64,000 bases of DNA from Isoetes taiwanensis. Taxonomy: Eukaryota; Streptophyta; Lycopodiopsida; Isoetales; Isoetaceae. A program made the position numbers and the translations under genes. The notes under the pieces were generated by a model. The model had not been told where the DNA came from. It saw only the letters and a program-made list of their open reading frames with translations, and made no database searches. The stretch spans positions 7,303,132-7,367,131 of the forward strand of contig JAJEKV010000011.1 in the NCBI GenBank assembly GCA_021234155.1, read 5' to 3'. Shown here piece after piece: positions 34,276 to 44,267 of the stretch (position 1 is its first letter; every line of letters starts with the position of its first letter).

Positions 34276-35039
34276 GCTCCTACTATTACAGAACAATTTC
34301 TTTCCAAATTCAATTGAGTTTTAGTATGAGGCCAAAGGCATGCCACAATTCCTTTCCAAATTCAATTCATCTGGCAAGCTTGGGTTTGGAATAAGAACCT
34401 TGGATAATGCTTCTCTCATGGCCTCATCATTCACCCTTTCATTGGGTTCTGCCATCCAAATATCTTCAATCTGCAAAATTGGCATTAATGGACCAAACTT
34501 CATCTAGTTGGCTTAGACAGTAGATGGCAATACATATAGCTTGACGGATGTTATGACCTTGACAATTTTTCTTTCTTATGAAAAGTTCACAATAGGGAAT
34601 TAGTAGATTACCAATTTCTCAACAATGAGATACAGAGCAAGGACTAGAGCAAGGACTACAATGGTGAAGGTGAGGGCTTCTCGTGATATTTACATGTGAA
34701 TGCATTATGTATTTTCTATTTTGGCGGAAGTTTAAGTCTATATGCATTACTACTAATCCTCCCAACTATTCGAAATTTCCTTGTTAGCAACTTATGCTTT
34801 CTCTTTTCATGCTTCCTCTTTTTAGATTGAGCTCTTCAGTTCAAGTCTACATGCATATTCAAAATGGACCATAACTTCCTTGTAGCAACTTATGCTTTCT
34901 CTTTTCAGGTTGAGCTCTTTGCTCCTTAATGACATGTACAAAAAACTCAATTATCCACTTCATAATGCACCTCCCATCTTTTCTAATTTGCATTGATGGT
35001 ATACCCTTCCTGAGCAGCCTATTGAAAAACGAACTTCTT
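34276..35039. other. intergenic, no gene seen
   Basis: Contains a short direct repeat, TTTCCAAATTCAATT at about 34301 and 34353, and a 60-codon minus frame at 34321-34503 (IEDIWMAEPNERVNDEAMRE) that was not recognised. The minus-strand 3' part of the Ty3 remnant may extend in from the right. Confidence 0.4.
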
Positions 35040-36445
35040 TTAATATCTGGTCCATGTCGTGTGCAACCTTGTCTGTCTTTCCATCGTACCTTCAGGTACC
35101 TTGATCATGGGTGGTGGTGGCAACCGACCTTGGACAATTCGGAAATGTGCCAAGCTTTGTTGCTCAATGTGTCTCCATGTTATAACTGAAATACTTTGTG
35201 GATGAAAAGCTGTAGAGAGAATTATAACTTTAATAAACAGTGCATGCCAAAACTTACTACAGAACTTTGAATCCTGATCTGAAATAACCGTTTCAGGAGT
35301 CCATGACTTTTCCGGAAGGAAAAGTCTTGTTGTTGCAGGTGCTTTAAGGGACTTCTTACAAGGAATGAATATGGCATTCTTGCTGAACCTATCTCCAGCC
35401 GTCCTCACCTGATCATTACTTTGCACATTGCGAGACACGAAAACAAAATCACTTGTTACATGCTGGAAATGGTTTTCAGACACGCACAATGTCATGAGCA
35501 AACCCGGAGTCTTTGCGAGTGAATCCTTTGTCTTTGGCAGGTTAAGCATGTTTCCACAAACGTGATCACATCACTTTTGATTGAACCCCAATAGAAGTGC
35601 CGTCACCAAATCAAGAGTATTAAATATGCCCTATGCCCTGCTGTTGGAGCTACATGACATTATTTCAATACAATATCATGGAAGTCCTTTGACACACACA
35701 AATAGTTGTTGTGGAACAAGTACCCTCTCCAAATATAGTGATTGTCAACTATTTTGCTCTAACTTCAATTCAGAAGCAATCATGTTTTGCTAAACTATGC
35801 AGCATGCTCATATTCATTTTTCATGGCTTCCACCGTATGCTCCTACTAAGTGGAAAATTATTCACATGAATAATGGAATGGCCTGGAGGATCAGGCTGTC
35901 TAGCATCCGCGCTTTATATGTGCTGCCTGGTAAATATTGAATCTTATCAATGCCAAATCTCTGGAGATATTCTGCCCACTTAATTCTACCCACTTAATTT
36001 GACGAGGCGTAGCTGAAGCTTGTGTAAGAAGGAATTGTATGCCCTGTTGATCGATTCTGATCTCAAAATTAGATCCTATCAGATAATGTTTCCATATCTT
36101 AATGTGCATGGACAATAGCCAGTAATTCTTTTTTCATAGACTGAATATTTGAGCTCAGCTGCATTCAACTTGCTGCTTTCAAAAGGAATGGATGCTTATT
36201 CTGTTCTAAGGCTGCGCCTATAGAGGATCCACTCCTGTGAAGCTGACGAAGAACTGCTTATCAAAATCTGGTAGCTGCAACACTGGAGCAGATTTCAGTA
36301 GGTTTTTTAAATGTTGAACGGCAAAAAATAACCCAGTCGTTTTTCTGAAACAACTCTTAGCTGCAACACTGGAGCAAATCTCAGTCAGTTTTTCAAATGT
36401 TGAAAGGCAGAAAATAATCCGGTCGTTTTTTTGTTGTTTAAGCAT
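35040..36445 (-). pseudogene. Ty3 (gypsy) pol remnant: RT end, RNase H, integrase
   Basis: In minus-strand order: the RT/RNase H junction SAPVLQLPDFDKQFFVSFTG (about 36235-36300), RNase H text IKIWKHYLIGSNFEIRIDQQ then LLTQASATPRQIKWVE (36115-35960), and the integrase core DRFSKNAIFIPCKK then VISDQDSKFCSKFW and AFHPQ (35380-35200). The order is standard for Ty3 elements. Multiple frame changes, stops and loss of the usual 'TDGQTE' integrase text after HPQ show it is dead. No LTRs were located, so the copy is a fragment. Confidence 0.8.
36273..36432 (-). repeat. 86-bp tandem duplication inside the Ty3 remnant
   Basis: AGCTGCAACACTGGAGCA, GATTTCAGT and CAAATGTTGAA(A/C)GGCA recur at offset 86 (36273 and 36359). 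This duplicates the SAPVLQL region of pol after the element decayed. Confidence 0.7.
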
Positions 36446-36535
36446 GTCTCCATTTAGTACTTACACAGCACATATTTTGTTACCTTGGACAAAATTTCCT
36501 GTCATGAATGTATAATCAGAGTATGAAAGGCTGCA

Positions 36536-36852
36536 AAGGTAAGGTTATCGGTCTGGCCGAGGCCGATAACCAATAATGCGTGACCGAGGCTGTACGTCCG
36601 AGGCCAGATATTTGGCACGTAAGGCCGATGCCCGCTAGGGCCGAAGGCCGGGCCGAGGGCTTACGTGCCAAATATCTGGCCGAGGACGTACAACCGAGGT
36701 CATGCATTTTTGGTTATCGGCCGAGGCGAAGACCGATAACCACCTTATCGGGCTGATAACTAATTATCTCCTAGTACTGATAACTAGTTATCACTCCTAG
36801 GGTGATAACTTAATTATCGGACTCTCTACACTAGAGAGTCCGATAAGGTAAG
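36536..36852. mobile_element. GC-rich hairpin (foldback) element with 8-bp flanking repeats
   Basis: An approximately 100-bp inverted repeat pairs 36544-36640 with 36655-36746; blocks include GGTTATCGG, GACCGAGGC, GTACGTCC, CCAGATATTTGGCACGTAAG and their inverses. A second smaller hairpin (36814-36846) closes the element, whose ends TTATCGGTCT and AGTCCGATAA are inverted. AAGGTAAG occurs directly at both borders (36536-36543 and 36845-36852), the length expected for hAT target duplications. No coding content. Confidence 0.72.
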
Positions 36853-37589
36853 TTCCCATTTTTGCATTGTGCAAATATTAACAGGATATCAATATCTTCT
36901 ATCTTGTGAATACCTGGTGAAGATGATGTAGAAGATGAAATTGCCTATCAAACATCTTTCAGCTTCAACGTAATGTCACCCCTGTAAAAAAATTTCATAA
37001 AACGATTTCAAAGTCATGGAACTTGTAACCTTTTGGAATTGCAAATAAAACATTACCTCCAATATTTGCACACAATGCCCACACATATCCATCACGATCT
37101 CTTCAAGAAGGATGATGCTCTAGTGAGGTGAACCATACTCAAACACCGCCACCATGTGAATATATGATACATGATCACATGGTCACATGTGGCCTGTTTA
37201 TATGTTTCGTGCATGATTGATCCTATGAAAGAAATTAAGGGAGACAGTGCACATCATCTGTCTTCATACAGAAGCGTCATCTGCAAACAGATGAAGATCT
37301 AGGCAAGATTTAGATCAGGTCCATGGCAACTTCATGGGCAAACAGCCACCAAACATTTGGCAAGAGTCAAGACTTGATGAAGTCCAGAACGAGCGGTATC
37401 TGTAAATCTTTTCTTCATTTATTGATCATACCATCATCCATTTCAAAGCAGCAAAATTTTACTCTTACTCGTAAACCTTTTCTTAAGAATTTGGAGCCTA
37501 AGGCCATAACCAGTTCAATATCCCTGTAAAGAGAACCTTTCACCAGATTTCCATTGCAATACTAAGTTGATAGGTGGCCTTGTACTGCG
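36853..37589. other. intergenic, no gene seen
   Basis: Downstream flank of the PPR gene. A polyadenylation region may lie here but no single signal stands out. Confidence 0.4.
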
Positions 37590-39119
37590 TTACTTCGTAC
37601 CAGATGCATAAATATTTGCTAGCATTACATATGGAGAAGCATTACCTGAATCTAACTGAGAGACAAACTCTGCAGCACGTGCTGCACGCTCTAGATCATC
37701 ATGAATTCTGCACTTTCCAAGCAGGGTTCCCCATGACGTAACACTAGGTTCAAAAGGTATGTTTGAAAGAAAAGCCTCTGCTTCATCCAACCATTTAGCC
37801 TGTCCGAGAAGATCAATGATGCAATTGCAGTGCTCCAGTACTGGAACTATTCCATGATCTTCCCACATGGTTATGAAATAGTGACAGCCTTCATTCACCA
37901 TGTTAGAATGACAAAAAGCACCAAGAATACTGCGAAATGTGATCTCATCAAACAACATCCCTCTCGACAGCATTCTCTGAATTAATTCCAGCACTTTGCT
38001 GCCATGACCATGTTGTGCAAACGCCGCAATCATCGCTGTCCAGGAAACCAAGTCATGCTGGTGAATGTTCTTAAAAACTTTAATAGCATCCTCTAGACTT
38101 CCACATCTGGCATACATACTGATAAGTGCAGTTTGAACATGGACATCCATATCCAATCCACAATTGCCAACCAGTCTATGAAACTCCTGACCTTTCTCTA
38201 GGTTTGCCTCCCTACCACAAGCATCAAGAATGCTGATGAAGGTAATCTTGTCTGGCTTTATGCGCTCCAGCTGCATCTGTTGAAACAATTGCATGATCTC
38301 TGCTAGCTCCCCTCCTTCAGCACAACCTGCAATTATGACATTCCATGATATCAGATCGCGATGAGGCATTTTTTGAAAGAGATCTAAAGCTTCAACGAAC
38401 TGTCCTTCTTTCACATAAGCAGTAACCATAGTGGTCCAAGATGCTATATCATGCCAAGGCATCTGTTCGAAATGGTTGAAGGCTTCTTCCACTTGTCCCT
38501 GCTGCACATATGCTACTAGAATTGTATTCCATGACACTAGGTTCCGTTCTGGCATCTCTTCAAATAATTCTACGGCTTCTTCAAAACATGCATCCTTCAC
38601 AAGACCTGAAATCAGAGCAGTCCATGAAATCACATTTCTTTGTGGCATTTGTTGGAAGAGATGGAGTGCCTCTTGGATATGTCCCTCATGAGCAAAACCC
38701 ACAAGCATGGCGTTCCATGAAACCACGTTTCTATGAGGCATTTGTTCAAAGAGATGGAAGGCGTCATTAATCTGCCTTTGTTGAGCATACGCAGAAATCA
38801 TGGCAGTCCAAGAGACTACATCACGCTCTGGCATGTCCCAAAAAATCTCAATGGCCTCTTCAAGCTTCTTCTGTCCAATATAAGCTCCAAACAAAATGCT
38901 CCATGAGAAACAGTTCCTTGTAAGCATACTGTCAAAGACTTGCTTAGCATCCAGAATAGAACTGCACTTGCCATACAATTGTATAAGTAAGTTTCCAACA
39001 AAAATATCCCTTACAAGTCCAGCTCTAATAATCTGGGCATGGAGACTCTTACCTTGGGGAAGCAACCTTGCATCCCCGGATTTTTTCAGGAGTGAGGTAA
39101 TGTATCTGATCTCTACCAT
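37590..39119 (-). CDS. PLS-type pentatricopeptide repeat (PPR) protein, truncated E region
   Basis: An uninterrupted 509-residue frame. The Met at 39119 is the first in-frame ATG after an upstream stop near 39200. It begins with the SLHAQIIRAGLVRDIFVGNL block typical of PLS proteins. A chain of short S-type repeats follows (SWTAMISAYAQQ, FHLFEQMPHRNVVSWNAM and kin), then longer P/L repeats (ERIKPDKITFISILDACG, TALISMYARCGSLEDAIKVF). An E1-like motif (WGTLLGKCRIHDDLERAARA, then PYVMLANIYAS) comes last. The protein stops at SGTK just inside E1; no E2, E+ or DYW domain follows in any frame of the next 200 bp. Such proteins bind organellar RNA for editing or stability, so an organelle location is expected, although no clear transit peptide is seen. 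Lacking DYW, it would need a partner deaminase, or it may be a truncated copy. Confidence 0.88.
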   Translation of the reverse strand: MVEIRYITSLLKKSGDARLLPQGKSLHAQIIRAGLVRDIFVGNLLIQLYGKCSSILDAKQVFDSMLTRNCFSWSILFGAYIGQKKLEEAIEIFWDMPERDVVSWTAMISAYAQQRQINDAFHLFEQMPHRNVVSWNAMLVGFAHEGHIQEALHLFQQMPQRNVISWTALISGLVKDACFEEAVELFEEMPERNLVSWNTILVAYVQQGQVEEAFNHFEQMPWHDIASWTTMVTAYVKEGQFVEALDLFQKMPHRDLISWNVIIAGCAEGGELAEIMQLFQQMQLERIKPDKITFISILDACGREANLEKGQEFHRLVGNCGLDMDVHVQTALISMYARCGSLEDAIKVFKNIHQHDLVSWTAMIAAFAQHGHGSKVLELIQRMLSRGMLFDEITFRSILGAFCHSNMVNEGCHYFITMWEDHGIVPVLEHCNCIIDLLGQAKWLDEAEAFLSNIPFEPSVTSWGTLLGKCRIHDDLERAARAAEFVSQLDSGNASPYVMLANIYASGTK

Positions 39120-39287
39120 TTCTATGGGTAACAGTGATAGTGTGGAAAAGCACCACGTCAGGAGTCCAAAATGCTGCTTATCATGATCATATATAGATTC
39201 GTAAGATTAGCCAAAAATTATCATGCCTAAGGTTTCGCCAATGGTTAGCCCAATGGTTAGGCAGAATAAGGGACCTATTTATTGTTT

Positions 39288-40248
39288 GGGAAAATTTTAA
39301 AAATGCCCTTGTATTTTCGTGTATTTGCCAAAATGCCCTTGTATTTTTTATATTTATCAAAATGCCGTATTTTTTCATATGCTTCATGATTCTTGGAGAC
39401 GTACACAGGTCCGGTAGATGAATCGTCTCGGCCTCCTATGACAGAAAGTTTTTGATGGGGTCTTGAACTAGAGGAACTCCATAATTCTATAGACGTCTCT
39501 CTCGCCTGACCTATTTGGAGGCCTTATTTCTTCATCTAGAAGTCTGCTGGCAGCAATTTAGCGAAATGCTGTCAAATTTAGGTATCTTGATTGAGCCAGA
39601 TTATTATACAGAAGCCTAGATTTGAACAATTTATTCCAGATTTGAAACAAAAAATTATGTTGCTTATTTCTATGGAAATAAAATACTGAAGTGACCACAT
39701 TCTGGGTGATATTTTCTGGATCAAGAATGTCATAAGTGTTTATCTTCTGCACCCAAATTATATCTGTTTTCTCTTTCTGGATATGGAGGCTCTGGATTGT
39801 GTATTATTTGTGCATAGAATACCACGCCTCTATGTCAAAGATATATATCCTTCGATTGTGCGCATGGCAGCAGATAAGGTGATGTCGATTCCCAGAATAA
39901 AACTTAGTTCCAACGATTATAGTTGTTCCATCTTTAGCGGATCTGTACAAGGCAACCAATCATTACAAGTAGCCATATACAGAAGATCTACAAGCAGGAA
40001 ATCTTTCAAACCAAGGAGAAGAATCAGTCATGAATATGTGCACCCTAGAATGTAGGGCAAGCATTAGGCCATAAATGCTTTTACAAGGATGATCAGCAGG
40101 AGGAAATTGGGCAGGAAGATGAGCTTGCTATGGCAAAAAACAGAAGGCTGTGAAAGTTTTTGAATTAAGGGCATTTTGATGAATACTAGAAATATAGGGG
40201 CATTTTGACAAATATTAGAAAATACAAGGGCATTTTTTAAATTTTCCC
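39288..40248. mobile_element. 961-bp TIR element (non-autonomous DNA transposon candidate)
   Basis: The left end GGGAAAATTTTAAAAATGCC and right end CATTTTTTAAATTTTCCC are inverses. Similarity continues for about 85 bp, carrying three AATGCC(C)-type words per side (ATGCCCTTGTATTTT, CAAAATGCC). The interior holds a 90-codon frame at 39783-40055 (MEALDCVLFVHRIPRLYVKD and on) with no recognised domain. No clear target duplication was found. It inserts about 170 bp upstream of the PPR start codon. Confidence 0.68.
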
Positions 40249-40700
40249 TTACTTTTTTCTTAAAACCAATGTTTTGGAATAGAAATATTTGCCGTGTGTT
40301 GCCCGAGCATGGCGGGCGGGCCAGCTGTTGCTACTACTGTGGAGTTCCAAAGAAGGCCATTGAAGATGCTTATTCTAAGTTCGAGCGAATTTACATGCAA
40401 CGGTTTCGCTGGCGCAATAGAGAAGGTTTAGCAAGCTTTTTCAAGCTTTAGTTGGTCAAGAAGAATAGGTTGTTTGTAAATTCTCGAGAAGAGAGGTAGC
40501 AAGAAGAATGCCAAAGAAAAGGAACATGCTCCAAACCATTCAAAAATATGCGATAGTAACAGGCGACACCCCCATGTCCCCGTGCGCCCATGCACTTATT
40601 AAACACAATGAGTAGTGCCGATATCCTGGTAGCTCTAGTATCCTGTGCCCAGCGTGTTCCCAAGTTTCCATAAGGAAGATGAGATCCATGTCTGCAGCGA
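40249..40700. other. intergenic, no gene seen
   Basis: Short frames only; no domain or repeat boundary was recognised. Confidence 0.35.
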
Positions 40701-41066
40701 TGGAGTTGAGACTATCTCCCTCCTACCAAGGGAAGCCCCTGCAATTCCAGGAGACCATACGCAAGCACTGTCCCTATTTGATGGCCAGATTAGCAGCACC
40801 AGTAAGGGGGGCAGCATCAACGCGTTGTGCAAGAGTAGCAGGAGTAGCAGATGTAGCAGCAGCGGAAAAAGAAGCAGCCCAAGGGGTATCAGGACGTACA
40901 ATGAGCGAAACGGTAGAACATGCTGAGCAAAAGTGGTCGTGCAGGAGCAGTAGTATCAGCATCAGCTTCAACATTGGGTGCAACAACAGCTCTGAGAGCC
41001 CTACTAGCAGTCGTGGCAGCAACAACCCGCGGGGTTTTAGTAGCTCTGTGCATGGCATCCCCGACC

Positions 41067-41910
41067 TCAGCATTGGGTGGCCTGAACACTCGTGCTTTGC
41101 CTTTGACCAAGGTCGCTGCGTCTCTGGTGCAGTTGATGGTCCGCACACGAGCTAGCTCCCTTCAACGTTGTTTCTGTTGTCGAGGAGTGAGGTCGTGATC
41201 GATATACATTGAGGTGCCCTTTAGTTTCATCCCCTAGCATAGTATGGCATCTCTTACCAATGCATCGGCAACTGTAAATTTGGCAATGTGTGGGCAATCT
41301 GGGTGCTGAACACAGAGACCGTCTTGGAGGGTCTGGAGGTGTTGGTATTGTGCCTCACTGGCTGCCTGTAAGGTCTTTTGGACTGTAGTTGCCCTCTCTT
41401 CTGCCTCTTTGCGGAGAAGCAAAAGATATGTCCAGGTCTCCTGCTCGAAATGATATCCATTCTGGCAAACAGGGAGATCCGCAAGTCGCACTTTGTCTTG
41501 CTGCCTTTCAAGTGTGCTAGGCGAAGGTCATCCTCAAATTGTTGGATGCGAGTCTCCATGCTGGAAACGCGCTACTTTTTTGTGGTGAGGTGCTTTTTAA
41601 GCAGTCTGGGCATGGAGGCCTGCACTTCTTCTGTCAAAGATGCAATCTGGACTGTGTTGCCCTCCACCATCGCTTGAATCTACTTTCAATGTTCCTCAGG
41701 TGTCTGGTCTAGTGTAGCTGGTGAGGATGGATTCACGTGGGTCATTGCTAGGTGGATGTTCCTGTCTTGTATCTGACAGGCCATGTTTATTGCACGTATT
41801 TTTGCTCTCGCCTCCCTTTTCGGGGTGTATCTGTCGATCTTACCAATGTCATATGGTCTATGAATGGGAATTGTGTCAAAGTACTCTCCCAAAAGAAGTC
41901 TCGATGCCAT
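41067..41910 (-). pseudogene. unidentified coiled-coil protein remnant
   Basis: Minus-strand text runs across two frames. It passes through KIDRYTPKREARAKIRAINM, MVEGNTVQIASLTEEVQASM, METRIQQFEDDLRLAHLKGS, then HFEQETWTYLLLLRKEAEER and SEAQYQHLQTLQDGLCVQHP. Heptad-like charge patterns suggest a coiled coil. Stops near 41695 and 41575 and a frame change near 41480 break it. The region 40.7-41.07 kb continues with Ala/Ser-rich low-complexity frames. A retrotransposon gag-like protein is one possibility; no family was recognised. Confidence 0.35.
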
Positions 41911-42843
41911 GTCTACTTACGATGGGGGGAACTATATGTCTTGCTTATCGACATCCATGTCGGTGGGATAGGTTGAGGGGTTCCTCGATCACTTTGGGGT
42001 TGCCATTTGGGGAGGGGGTAGGATGGCAACAAATGTTGAAGGGGCTAAGAGATCCTTGAGGGCTTGATGACTAGTTTAAAAGATAGCTAAGGAACTATGG
42101 AAGGTTCTACTAGATCGAAAAATGGCTTTTAAATATAAATAATGTTCGCCCTCAGTGGTTGGCACGGGGGAGGAGGTGGGGAAGGGATGTGTTCAATCCT
42201 GTGGGGAGGGGGGTTCAATTCCGACCGTTGTCGAAATTCTTTTAGGATGCATGTAGATTGAGGAAAGGAGAAAGCTGAAAGAGAAGATTGGAACGGGGAA
42301 CAAAGCTCAAGAACTTTTGCTAATTCAGGTTTTACCACAGCCAAGTGGCACCATGGCGCTATTTGATGGCAGGAATGCCAAAACTTGTGAACTGGTAGGT
42401 CCAAATGGCGCTATTTGGTGAGAGAGACCCCGGCTTGGGGGAGACTTTTGCCTAGACAGTGTCAAAGGTCTAGGTCAAATGCCTAGTCTGTGGTCAAATC
42501 CCAGGGTCAATGGCAAATCAATGGTAGGTCAATGAGCACCTCAAAGAAGCACCTAGTCCTATAGCTTTCCTTGCCATTGGCCAGGGGAAGATGGAAAAGT
42601 TGGAATCTTGAAAGCCCAATTTTTCCAATGGTTTCTATTTTGATTTTTATGGAGGCCAAAATCTTATATTATTTTGTTTAAAATTTTGGCAGTATTGTAT
42701 GATTTAGTATTTTGAAAATAGATCTGATTATCCTTCATCCTTGAGGCTCTTGGCAAGAGAGAAGAAATCAATTATGCATCATCACATAGATATGTACAAA
42801 TGTACAAATTTAAACTTCTCATTGACTCTATTATTGTTAAGAT
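41911..42843. other. intergenic, no gene seen
   Basis: No recognised domain, RNA or transposon end up to the foldback-like element at 42.84 kb. Confidence 0.35.
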
Positions 42844-43138
42844 TTTCCCTCGAAAACCCCTTAGGGCGAGGGTGCATATTCACATGGGGGGTCAATCTGG
42901 ATATTAAGGGCTGTTGGATGGACGTATTTGCAAGTTCTTGATCTAGACCGTAGGTAGGGATCCCCATATGTGGGATATTCTTGTGCAAGTTTTCGTATAT
43001 TATACAACGAGGTTTATAAAATACTATAAGATTTGAGGCAATGTACCATATGGTATTGATTTTATACATATATTATACAGTTTTAGGGAGTACAAAAGGA
43101 GCTCTCGCTGCCCTATATCACCCCCCGTGTGAATATGT
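42844..43138 (+). mobile_element. foldback MITE, copy 3, chimeric at both arms
   Basis: The centre (CTGTTGGATGGACGTATTTG, ATACTATAAGATTTGAGGCA) is clearly the MITE centre. The left arm instead reads CCCTCGAAAACCCCTTAGGG, CGAGGGTGCATATTC, joining the GGGTTTTCGAGG module of 8.7/20.8/24.2 kb to the MITE at GGTGCATATTC. The right arm stops at GTGTGAATATG and continues as the TAGCATAATAAC terminus segment. Confidence 0.65.
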
Positions 43139-43348
43139 AGCATAATAACAGGGGGTTTTCTTTGTGTTTTTGTACGCTTTTCACAAAGGTTTTTCTAAGA
43201 TTTCATGGCGTATTCGAATGGATGTACTAATGCGTACATCTAGAGTGCACCATTTTTAGGTCGTTGATTTAGCTTTTTTTTTTTCAATGGTCCAACATCC
43301 AAGGGCTCACAACAAAAGCCCTTTTTTTATTTTAGAGGTTGAACATGC
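43130..43348 (+). mobile_element. terminal segment of putative gene-capturing element (copy 3)
   Basis: Inverse of 7576-7793: begins TATGTAGCATAATAACAGGG, continues TTTTGTACGCTTTTCACAAA, CGTATTCGAATGGATGTACT, and ends TTTTAGAGGTTGAACATGCA. Beyond it lies a RING-H2 gene fragment in antisense orientation. Confidence 0.65.
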
Positions 43349-43501
43349 AAGCCTCGTGGATAGCATTTTAGGGCAAAGAATGGCGCAATGGCAGAATGGT
43401 TTGGGGGATCGAAGAATCCTATTATTTTCAAATCCGGCAGAGTTCCATATAGTTGGAAAGAATTGTGGTAACCTTTTAGGGTTCTCGGCCAGTTTTCCTT
43501 A

Positions 43502-43900
43502 CAAGGGGCAGGTAGCGTGAAATTTGAACCAGACGTCTATGCAGCGCCTATGGAACATATGCTCGCAGCTTGGCAGCATGCTGGCTTTTTCTCCCTGCGA
43601 AAATTCAGTAAGGCATACTGCGCATTCAAAACCCTCTTTGCATTCTGTTTTCTCAATTTCCGTTACAGGCAGAGAATCTCTGATTTCTTTTTCCAGCTCC
43701 AATTTTCCGCCCGATTCTGGGTTTCCTGCAGTGGCCCTCCTCCTCCTCTGTCTGTTTGCCGGAACTTTGAATCCTTGGGTCATGCATCTGGTGCAAATCA
43801 ACGACATTTTTAGACCGACCAGGATTACGAAAAGAACGCAGAACACAGCGAAGGCGAAAATAAGAACCCCTTTCATGCTGCCGATCCCTTGTTCTTCCAC
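43502..43900 (-). pseudogene. ATL-type RING-H2 E3 ligase fragment, eighth zinc ligand lost
   Basis: 133 residues: one N-terminal membrane helix (about 10-32, GVLIFAFAVFCVLFVILVGL), a basic linker, then RING-H2. Seven ligands are present: C93, C96, C112, H114, H117, C120 and C131 (ECAVCLTEF, LPSCEHMFHRRCIDVW, ATCPL). The last Cys of 'CPLC' is replaced by a TAA at 43499-43501. Downstream text in the +1 frame reads RKTGREP, as expected after CPLC, so a one-base loss in that codon is likely. ATL proteins are membrane-anchored ubiquitin ligases with an N-terminal TM segment and are often intronless, as here. Without the eighth ligand the second zinc site would be crippled. A donor-like GTAAGG at the same point makes a spliced form the alternative. 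Confidence 0.75.
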
Positions 43901-44267
43901 AGCCTGTGGAATTTGGTATGAAGAGATTGGATTTGAGAAGTGGGCTTGGAACAGAAAGCGAAACTGCTGTAGGCCATAACCGATTTGAAGCCTTCGACGA
44001 TTTGAGAAGAGGTCTTTTGCCTTTAGTCAATGGAAGGAACGTTCTCTTTGTTTTCTTTGTTTTCCAAAATGTAGCACTTATGTGAACTACTGTTATCAAT
44101 TATAAGCAAATCTTCTACGTTCAAGTTTTGTAAGCTTCTTGAGGCTTCTTTATTTGTATGTTGATTTGCTGTTTGCAGGATATTTCTGTGTACCATTTAG
44201 GAAGCATCTTTTACAATATTACAGGGGTAGGGAGGCAATAAGAGAATAGGAGAATCGGAAGAGAAAT

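Noticed and set aside
33716-34346. 145-179-codon Phe/Pro/Ser-rich frames and Lys/Arg/Glu-rich frames
   Set aside because: They arise from the polypurine tract; composition explains them fully.
36516-36707. 63-codon minus frame in the 36.5-kb hairpin
   Set aside because: It reads through the self-complementary arms; the hairpin structure explains it and no protein family matches.
40679-41155. 158-codon plus-strand frame
   Set aside because: Compositional AGCAGC/GTAGCAG-type repeats give overlapping open frames on both strands; no motif supports one of them.
41378-41677. 99-codon plus-strand frame at 41.4-41.7 kb and similar plus frames around 40.7-41.2 kb
   Set aside because: Antisense to the coiled-coil remnant or Ala/Ser low-complexity sequence; no domain.
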